Positions 47,201 through 56,429 of a DNA stretch of 61,710 bases are shown in pieces. A program made the translations under genes and the position numbers. The notes beneath the pieces are model-generated. The model ran no database searches, was not told the origin of the DNA, and saw only the letters and a program-made list of their open reading frames with translations. Origin of the DNA: Auxenochlorella pyrenoidosa (lineage: Eukaryota > Chlorophyta > Trebouxiophyceae > Chlorellales > Chlorellaceae); contig KQ482074.1 of NCBI GenBank assembly GCA_001430745.1, positions 41,839-103,548 of the forward strand. Direction: 5' to 3'. Every line of letters starts with the position of its first letter. The first letter of the stretch is position 1.

Positions 47201-50200
47201 CGCCAGCTACCTCCTGCTCTGCACGGCTCTGCTGCTGCTTCTTGCTGCTGAAGAGTCGGCCAAGCAGGCCGCTGCCGCCAGACTTTCGCCGGCTCAGCGG
47301 GGCAGGCATCGGGGTGGGTGACGCATCGGCGGGGGCAGGGGCCGGGCCCTTGGGCCGCTCTGCGGCTATGAACTGCTCGGAGGTGACGCCTGCACCCCCC
47401 GCCGCCACAGCAGCATATGCAGCAGGGACGGCTGCCTCAGACGCACCCTTGTCCTGCTCCGCTTGCCTTGACGCCTCGGCCTCCGCTGCAGCCTTCTGAT
47501 CAGCTGACTGCTTTGCTGCCTCAGCTGCGGCGGTGGCAGTGTTGGCAGCCTCTGCAGCCGCTGCCAGGCCAGCCGATGCAGCTGCCGCCTGTGCCTCGAC
47601 AGCTGCAGAAGCGGCCTTCTCTGCAGCAGCGGTCGCGGCGTTGCTGTCCTCTGCGTCTGCTGCCTCTTTTGCAGCTGCTGCTGCAGCACTGGCAGCGGCC
47701 ACAGCCACCTCCAGCTGGTGTGCAGAGGCAGCTGCCTGCTGAGCCACCTGAGCTGCAGTGGCAGCGGCAGCCGCTGCATGCTGCGCCTCTGCTGTGCCGC
47801 AAAGACGTGCCTCCTCAGCTGCCTGCTGCGCTGCAGCTGCGGCTGCGTGTGCTGCGGCCTTGGCTTCGACAGAAGAGCATGCCGTTTGTGCCTCCTCGGC
47901 TGCTGTGGCAGCCGCTGCACCAGCAGCCTCAGCAGCTGCTGCATGCCTGGCCTTGGCGGCAGCGGTCTCATGGACAGCCTGTGCAGCCGACAGGGCCTTG
48001 CGTGCCAAGCCTGCACGTGATTTGCAACAGAGCCAGGAAACAGATCTGATGCTCCGGTTGGCTCGCCAAAGTAAATCCAGTACATAGCAGTGGTCTACAC
48101 CACTGCGCACTGGCATATGGAAGTTAGTGTGCTCCCATCCCACCCTTCCCGCACCTCTCTCGTCAGCATCACTGGCAGCTGTCCTTGCCGCTTGCAGATG
48201 CTCCTCTGCTGCAGCCACCGCGGCAGCAAGCTCCGCTGCAGATTTGGCATTAGCAACCAGCTGGGCTGCCTGCTCGGCGGCTGCCAGAGCTGCCGCGCTG
48301 CTGGCAACAACTGCTGCAGCGCGCTCAGCGGCTGCTGCCTGCTCTGCCGCCTCAGTGGCAGCACTGGCCGCCTCAGCGGTGCCCGCGCAGTGTGCTGCCT
48401 GCTGAGCAGCAGCCGCTGCTTGAGCTGCTTTGCTTGCAGCAGATGCTGCCGACTCTGCATCCATGGCATCAACGACTGCTGCAGCTGCCTGCTTGGCGGT
48501 CAAAGCGGCTTGAATAGCCTCTTCCTGTGCTGCTGCCTTGGCCGCTGCTGCCTCCTGCACGACCCTGGCTGCAAGCACTGCCTTTGCGGCTGTCTCACGA
48601 GCTGCTACAGTGCCGGCGCGCTCTGCTGCCGCCTGGGCAGCAGCAGCAGCCTCTGCAGCTGCGTCGGCAGCCTCTGCAGCGGTGTCCAGATCGCCAGCGC
48701 TCTTGACCTGCGCCTTGGCTGCCTCCACCACCGCAGCCGCCGCGGCCGCCTCCTCCTCAGCCAGGGCCCTGACGGTGGCTGCCTGCTGCGCGGCCGCTGC
48801 GCACTGGGCTGCCCTTGCAGCTGCCTCTTGGGCCGCCATAGTGCCTGACTGCTCAGCTGCCTGCTTGGCGGCCTCTGCGGCGGCACCTGCCTCCTGGGCT
48901 GCCAGTGCGGCAGCGGGCGAGTCAGAGGCAGTCTCCACGGCACATGCTGCCTCCTGCGCCTTGCTTGCGGCAGCGGATGCCTCCTGCTCTGAAGCTGCCT
49001 TGCTGGCCACAGCCTGCTGTGCAGCAGCAGCCTGCTCGGCTGCCACCCTGGCTGCGTCTGCCGCTGCTGTCGTACCCGACTTTGCTGCAGCTGAGCCGGC
49101 AGCCTCAGCTGCTGCGACGGCAGATTGAGCAGCCTGATCAGCGGCGGCCAGGTCTGTGGCTGCCGCCACCGCCGCAAGGGCTTGCTCCACCTCTGCTACT
49201 GCAGCAGCAGCATCTTGCTCCGCCTGCACCTTCACAGCTGCTGCCTGTTCGGCAGCGGCAGCTTGGTGTGCAAGTGCAGCTGCTGCAGCTACGGCAGCCG
49301 GGAGGCCTGCAGGCACCACAGATTGGGAGTCGGGGGGTAGCAGGTCGCGTGCAGGGATGTGTGAAGGACAGCTGGGCGAGACAGGAGAGAACGCCCAGCA
49401 GACGCGCAGGCAGGCAGGAAGCAGGTTCATGCCCTGCCCACCTGAACCAGCAGCAGCCTCCTCGGCCGCCTTTGCTGTTGCCACAGCCTGTTGGGCTGCC
49501 TCCAAGGCAGCTGCAGCACTGTCGGCATTGGCAGCAGTGTCTGCCAGCGCAGCCACTGCCTTGACAGCCTCGTGGCTGGCAGCAAGCGCTGCCACAGCTG
49601 CTGCCGCCTGCTGTGCCGAGTTGGACGCCCTGCTGGCTGCCTCTGCTGCAGCGCTGGTGCCTGCTTCAGCAGCGGCCTCCTGTGCAGCAGCGGCGGCCGC
49701 GGCCGCAGCATCTGCAGCCTTTATCAGGCTGGCAGCATCAGCCGCTGCTTCAGCGGCCGCCGCAGCTTGCGCAGCTGTCTCGGCTGCCGCTGCTGCCATC
49801 TCCTCGGCACCAGCCTTGCTCCGCGCTGCCTCCTGAGCCACTTGTGCTGCACGCGCTGCTGCCGCAGCTGCCTCTTGCGCGGCAGGGAGGCCAGAGGCGC
49901 CCGCAGCCTCCTCAGCAGCCACAGCCGCAGCCGCCGCAACCGCTGCCGAGTGGGAGGCGGAAATGGCGTCACCGCTCTCCTGTGCAGCCTTGGCGGCCGC
50001 TGCGGCGTCCTCGGCTGCAGCCGCTGCGTCCAACCAGCAGGCAATCGCCTGGGATGCTGCCTGTGCCTTGGCAGCAGCTGCCTCTGCCGCCTCGGCCTTC
50101 TGCACAGCGACGGCCGTGCCAGCAGCAGATGCTGCCTCCCTGGCTGCAGCAGCTGCTGAAGCGGCCAGAGATGCCGCCTTGGCGGCGGCCTCTGCATTGG

Positions 50201-53200
50201 TAGCTGCACGGGCATCAGCCAGGGCCGCATCAGCCTCTGCCGCTGCTAACGTAGCCGCCTGCTCTGCGGCAGCCTTGGCCTCGGCAGCATTCTTTGCAGC
50301 GGCCGCAGCGGCCGCAGCACGTTCTGAAGCCTTGGCAGCCACGGCCAGTCCTGCAGGGGAGAAGGGTACAACACCCATGGGCCATGTGAGGACACTTGGT
50401 GAGGCAAAGGGACCAAAAGAACAGGTGTACATTCTGACGACGCCCTGCACGGCACTGCCCACTGAGGCGCGGGTTGAAGGGCAAGAGGCCGCACCTGAGC
50501 TGCTAGCTGCCTCCTTGGCGGCATCAGCTGCAGCCTGGGCCCGCACTGCCAGCTCGGTGGCTGTTGCCACATCGTCCGCATGCTGCGCCTGCTCTGCCAA
50601 GCTGGCAGCCAGGTCAGCAGCCTCCGTTGCCGCGGCGCTGCTCTCCACCGCAGCCACAGCCTTCTCCACAGCAGCCAGCTTCTCAGCTGCTTGGGTGGCA
50701 GCTGCCGCAGCTGATGCAGTGCCGGCCTGCTCTGCCGCCTGCTTAGCGGCCTGCGCTGCCGCCACTGCCTCCTGCAGCGCTGCGGCTGCCTCTGCGGGCT
50801 CAACCATGGCGGCCACCTTGGAAGCAGCCTCCTCAACCACAACCAGGCTGCTTGCAACAGTCTGCTCTGCAGCAGCACGGCTGTTGGCTGCCTCTGCCGC
50901 CTGCTCTGCCTGCTGCGCTGCCGCAGCAACAGCCTGGATCGCAGCTGCCGGCAGTCCAGCATTGATGGCGGCGATCTCCGCTGCCTTGGCGGCCTGCGCT
51001 GCCTCCTCTGCCCGCTGCACAGCTTCTGCCAGCTCCTCAGCGTTTGAAGCCCTGGCTGCCAACTGCGCTGCGCGCTCCACCTCCTCAGCTGCAGCGAACC
51101 AGCTGGCGACTGCATCTGCTGCCTTCTGGGCACTGTCGGCCAGCTCAGCAGCCTGGGCAGCAGCATCCATGGCGCAGGCGGTGCCCGCCGTGGCAGCTGC
51201 AGCCTTTGCCTTGCTTGCAGCCAAGGCAGCTGCCTCTGCTGCCATTGCGGCATCGCTTGGAGATGCTGCTGTCAGCGCCCGGTCGAGCGCAGCAGCAGCA
51301 GCCTCGGATGCCTGGCTGGCCGCCTGCTGAGCTGCCTGCTTGCCAGCCACCGCCTCGGCAACCGCAGCTGCGCTGGCAGAGGCAGACGCGGCAGCCTCAA
51401 GCATGGGCGCCGCCAGGCCTGCAGTGATTGAACAATCGCATGATTTGAGCGCTGAAATACCGGGTTTACGGCTGGCGGTTGGTCAGTCGTTTGACAGCCA
51501 CTCAATTAGATTTGCATCATGAAGGCAGGATCTGTGCCTCGCTATGAGTTGAGCGGTTGAGCCCAAGCCGCACCGGATGCACACACAGCGCACAGCATAC
51601 GACCCACCTGACATGCCTGCAGCGCTCTCCGCTGCCTTGGCGGCCTGCATTGCCTCCTCCGCTGCCTGCAGAGCTGCCGCCAGTTCCTCGACATTGGATG
51701 GCGCAGCAGCCAGCTGTGCCGCCTGCTGCGCTGCCTCGACAGCCGCTGCGCAGCTGGACACCGCTGAGGCGGCCAGCTGCGCCGCATGGGCGTGTGCAGC
51801 AGCCTGCTCTGCTGCAGCACAAGCTGCCTCTGTGCCTGCAACGGCTGCTGCCCCCTTTGCAGCCAAAGCTGCTGCCTGGGCTGCCGCCGCCGCCAAGGCA
51901 GCAGCTGCTGCATCGCCAGCCAGCGTGGCTTCACTGGCAGCAGACGCTGCAGCCTGGGCCTGGACCTGCGCCTCTTCCTCACCAGCAGCCTTGCTGGAAG
52001 CCGCCTGCTCAGCAGCTGTTGCTGCCTCGGCTGCCCGCTGAGCGGCTGCAGCCGCTTCCTCCTTGCCGCTCTGGTCTGCTGCCGCTGCAGCACTGGCTGC
52101 TGCCGCTACGGCGCGCTTGGCAGCATCGGCTGCTGCCGCTGAGGAGCGAGCCTCCCTGACTTCGGCTGCGGCTGCAACCGCATCCTCAGCGGCAGCGGCT
52201 GCCTCTGTTGCCTTGGCAAAGGCTGCAACAGACGCCTGTGCAGCGGCCACCTGAGAGGCCGCCTCTGCTGCAGCCTGCTCTGCTTCTGGCGTGCCAGCAT
52301 CTGCAGCAGCCTGCACAGCTGATGTAGCTGCAACAGCAGCCGCTGCCGCTGCCTTTGCGGCGGCCTCCTGGCTGTCTGCGACCGCTGCTTGGCCTGCAGC
52401 TTGAGCTGCCGTCGCAGCTGCAGACACCGCTGCCTCCTGCGCAGCAGCTTGAGCAGCTGCCTGCTCTGCCTGCTGGGCTGCCTGCTGCTCAGCGGCCAAA
52501 GATCCGGCCGCCGCTGCAGCCGTCATGGCGGCGGCTGCGACAACAGGCACTGCAGCAGCATCTGCCAGGCGGGCACGCGGGGCTGCTCGCTCCGCTGCAG
52601 TGAACTCCTCCACGTGGCCGCCCGTGTTGCCTGCTGCTGCCAGGGCATCTGCCGAGGCACCTGCCTGCTCCACGCCGTCCATGCCGGCTGGCACGTGCCC
52701 CTTAACTGCTGATGGCGCAAAGGGAGACGGAGGGGCACCGGCCTGCTGCGCCACGCTGGCCAGAGAGGCACCAGGGGAGGCAGCCCCGCTGGCGCCCGGT
52801 GCCGCCGCTGTGACGGCCACCAGGCTCACGCCGCCAAACACAGAGGGGCTGAACACCTGGCTGGCGTCACTTTGCAGCACCGCCGTGATGTAGTCAGACT
52901 CGTCGGCAGCGGCGCTGTCCTGCGGCATGGAGGCCGCCACGGTGACCAGCAGAGAGCCATCGGGGGCGGGCGACGCGGCGGTCAGCGCTGCGGTGCTGCC
53001 CTCTGCAGGCGGGGGAGGCAGGGCGTGGGAGGCAGGTTGACCAAACAACTCAGCTGACAGAAACGCTGCACAGGCAGTTAGCGGCCATGCCAGCCGCCAA
53101 GCCCCCCACCAATGGGACCCTGAAGGCAGCCGGCCGCGGCGCTTGGCCCGCCACACACCCGGCAGCGCGCGCTCAAAGGCAGCCAGCAGCTCGCGCTGCT

Positions 53201-55709
53201 GCTCCTCCTCGCGCCCCTCAAAGTGGGCAGCCGACTCTGCCGGCACCCGCAGCGTGAAGCTCAGCGGGGAGGCGGGGGCACCAGCGGCGGAGGCAGCCCC
53301 CAGAGGGCCCAGAGAGGGCGCTGGACCGGGTGCGCCTGACATGGCAGGCACAGCGCTGGCGGAGCCCGAGGCTGCAGGCTTCCCAGCTGGCTTGGAAATG
53401 GTGGCGGGGCTGGCAGCACCGCCCGTGCTCTCCATGACTGCAGGACCATGAGTTGCAAGGAGCAGACCGCATAAATGATAAGCGCGGAGGGGCCTGCCAC
53501 GAGCAGATGCCCGCAACCTGCCAGCACGCCGCATGCAAGGCTGGGATCACACCTCTGCCCAGGTCCCTAGCCCAGCATTTCTGCATCGTGCCCTGGTTCA
53601 AGCTCAATTCACATGAGAACCGGGGCTCGCCTGACTCGGAGCACTCTGCCAGCTGGTTGACGTCCAGGTGGAAGCCGGGACGCCTGCCAGCGGCCACACT
53701 GGCTGCCCCGTCCAGAGCCGTTGCTGCAGGCGACGCACCGCCGTGTGCCACAATGTCGTGCTCCGCTGCATCCCCTTGCTCAGCGCCAGCCTTGGCAGCG
53801 CTGCCGCGGGGTGCTCCGGCAGGCGCTGCCCCATTGGCAGGGCTGCCTGGCGCGGGGGTCTGCAGGAAGTCAAACACGTCTGGCTCTGCGTCCATGCCGC
53901 CGGCAAAGTCAGATTGCGCTGCGCTGCCAGGGCCCGCCACAGTGCCCGAGGGATGCGCCTGCACCACCGCTGCAGCCCCAGCCACGGCGCCGGCCACCGC
54001 GGGTGTGACCAGCCCATCAAAGACATCGCTGGCAGCAGTCATGGGGGTGGCGGGCATGCCGCTGCCCACGTGCTGGCTGGAAGAGGCGTGCTCCTGCAGA
54101 GCAAGGCAGCAGCGCTGGAGGCTCAGTGGGAGCAACAGACATTAGGTGGCTGAAGGCATGTCAGGGCAGCAAGGGGCAGCGCTGCCTCCCGACATCCTCC
54201 GCTTGCTGTCCATCACCCCTGCACCTGCGGCGAGCCAAAGGGCGCGGCAGCGCCAGGCCGCGGCGTGGCAAACACATCCACCACGGCGTCGAGCGGCGGC
54301 GAGGCTGCCCCCTGCGACTCGCTGTGTGCGCGAGCCAGCGCCTGCTGGGCGACTGCCGCCACAGAGGCCGCCCCGACAGACGCATCGCCCCGCGGGTCGG
54401 CGTCGCCGCCATGCAGTGCCTTGATTGCGTCGCAGGTGCTGCGGGCCTCGCTGCTGTCCCACTCGGCCTTTGCCGCCAACAAGGCAGCCGCGCCAGCGGC
54501 AGTGACCACATCGCTGGCACTGTCAGCAGCCAGCAAGGCCGGCCTCGGGGTCTGCAGGTCATCAAAGACATCGCGAGGCGTCAAGCCGCCAGACTTGGCA
54601 GAGACGCCGGGCAAGAAGACGTCCTGCAAAGCAGGGGTGGCGGCAGCAGTGGCGCAGTGGCTGGCTTGATCGGTGCAAGGGCGCGCTCAGAGACGCAGGC
54701 AGGCAGCAGGCAGACAGGCAGGTGACAGCAATCACGGCAGCTCGCACCTGCTCCCCTTCAACTCGCATCCTCTTGGCAGCGGATCCATTGAGCGTGGCTG
54801 CAGCCTCGTCAGCCGCCGCGGCCAGCAGCAGCTGATAGTCGCGCTCCAAGTCACCATAGCCCTGTAGGCCATGTGGCATAGGGCGACAAACGGGAGGGCA
54901 AGAGGGATGGGGCGGGCAAAAACCCAGGCTAACCATTGATAAGAAAGGCTGCGCGTCAACAAATAGAAGCCCCCATTTCCCCCGCTGCACATACACACTC
55001 ACAATCACACATATTCACAGCTAAGCAACTGCCCAGAGCAACAGCAGTCTCAGTAGGGGCTGCGCGGCAACCTGCTCGTACAGCCGCTGCAGCCCCTCCA
55101 GCGTCAGGCCCTGCTCCTTCACATGCTCCGGAAAGGCAGCAAAGACCTGCAGGCACGGGACCAGGTGGCAAGTGCGGAGCGAGGTGCGTGCCCTGTGGCA
55201 GCATGCGTGCACACAAGCCTTGCATGCACGAACATCTGGACGTGCTGCACCCTCAAATGCAGGCAACCCCGCCATTTCGGCGCGAAGCTTGTGCCCGCTG
55301 CACCACTCGCCCCCCCCCATGCGATGGGCGCACCTCCTCCAGGATCAGCCCCAGCGCCGATTCGCCAAGCGGCACCTCAGGGTTGACGGCCTTGATCAGC
55401 CAAGTCACCTCGACCTGCACAGCGGAGGCTGGAAGTGGGTGGTTTGGCCAAGCTGTCATACTGTGTTTTGAGACGGGAGGGAGCACGTGGGTGGCTGCGT
55501 GGCGGCAACTGGGCCGCTGGTCTGCGGCCCTGTCGGTGCTCGGCCTTTGAATCGGTGCCTCTGTGAGCACCAAGGGCGCGTGCAGAGCGGCTAAAAGCGT
55601 CGCGCAGGACACGGGAGCTGGCGCCAGCTGCCTGTCGCACCTCGTCCAGGCCGCCATCTCCGTTCTTGTCGCAGGCTTGGAACACATGCTGCACCTGGCC
55701 GATGTCCAT
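41218..55709 (-). CDS. Giant calcium-binding TPR protein with Ala-rich expansion (3' end missing here)
   Basis: Matches the plant EF-hand/TPR family, about 800 aa there; here at least 3046 aa. Exons: 55709-55641, 55414-55334, 55146-55072, 54861-54748, 54623-54225, 54093-53631, 53437-53159, 53002-51608, 51418-50495, 50350-49442, 49306-48155, 48010-46917, 46584-45646, 45473-45419, 45236-45122, 44935-44815, 44540-44481, 44258-44191, 44012-43899, 43700-43643, 43457-43392, 43139-43078, 42882-42816, 42650-42590, 42405-42290, 41963-41865, 41693-41616, 41322-41218. All phases agree. The EF-hand loop D14 to E25 (DKNGDGGLDEVE) forms only across the first splice. Next: LILEEVFAAFPEH, GLTLEGLQRLYEQ, GYGDLERDY as in plants; an acidic/Ala region with DVFDxLxTP motifs; a SEA-like module; about 1700 Ala-rich residues; TPRs from about 2630 (YREAMHSFQAAV, AVALKPDHFRAFKLMG, KPDYADALCDLGCTY). 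GC-AG donors lie after 53631, 44191, 43392 and 42816. Confidence 0.85.
46917..53002 (-). repeat. Alanine-rich degenerate repeat region in large phase-1 exons
   Basis: Five consecutive exons (1395, 924, 909, 1152 and 1094 bases) encode almost uninterrupted Ala-rich helical sequence of the type AAAEAAKQAAEQAG. Ala is by far the commonest residue, with Glu, Gln, Lys and Ser spaced as in amphipathic helices. The introns between them all interrupt a codon after its first base (a Gly codon in each case; donors follow TCAG or AGAG). Exons can therefore be duplicated or lost without frameshift. All four Ala codons are used, so this is not simple triplet slippage. Confidence 0.85.
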
Positions 55710-55989
55710 GGCGGTCGGCCGGGCCGCCAGCGGGAGTTGGGTGGAGTGTACACCTCGCTAGCTGAACACACAAGGCAGCGGGGTGATGCCTGATCTCTGG
55801 CGAGCTGCCGGGCACGGGTGATGTGGGCCTCGCTCAAATAGAGTGTGTGCTATGAGTGCTGCGCTGCTGCTGCTAGTCCCGCAGCGTTTGCATGGTGCCG
55901 AGAGCAGTCGACTGATCGCTGAGAGGCGATAGGGGCCTCGCCTGCTCTCCAGCCGTGCCGAGCCCCTTCCCCGCTTCTGCCAGCTCATT
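55710..55989. promoter_or_regulatory. Bidirectional promoter, calcium-binding TPR gene (-) and ERCC1 (+)
   Basis: Only 280 bases separate the two divergent start codons, so both 5' UTRs and promoters lie here. No specific element was recognised. Confidence 0.55.
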
Positions 55990-56397
55990 ATGGACTTTAG
56001 CTTTGTGGGGGGCGATGCAGGGCTGCAGCGCAAGCAGCAGCAACCTTTGGCGGGCGGCGTGCAGGAGGGAGGTGGTAGCGGCAGTGGCGGCACCAAAGGT
56101 GCCGCCCAGGTGGCCAGCACGCCCAGCCGCATCGCCATCCCCTCCTTTAGGGATGTGCAGCAGGCGGAGCGGAAGCGGACAGCCGTGCCCAACATGTTCA
56201 GACCTAGCGGCCTGTCTGGAGGGAGTGGCAGCAGGTGCGAAGAGGCGCATTGTCCTGCAGGTGCAGTTCTGCCGCCTGTTGCATTCTCGCTGCCGCACTC
56301 ATGGTGGCAAGTGTGGCAAGGGCACACTGCCCTCCCTGCCCTGCAGTGCGCCGGCTCAGCAGCATCAAACACAAATACAGCAGCCTGGGCCCCCTCC

Positions 56398-56429
<32 letters not shown>

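Noticed and set aside
46815..51404. Long open frames on the plus strand opposite the Ala-rich exons (for example 49963-51330) and a single 1529-codon minus frame
   Set aside because: Ala/Gln/Ser-coding GC-rich triplets keep several frames open. The plus frames have no start context, splice logic or family match. The 1529-codon minus frame runs through three introns with clear donors and acceptors by chance.
53003..53158. Trp-rich in-frame segment in the giant gene (HWWGAWRLAWPLT)
   Set aside because: It is bounded by a good donor and a pyrimidine-rich acceptor, is 156 bases long (so frame is kept either way), and interrupts a compact domain; read as an intron.
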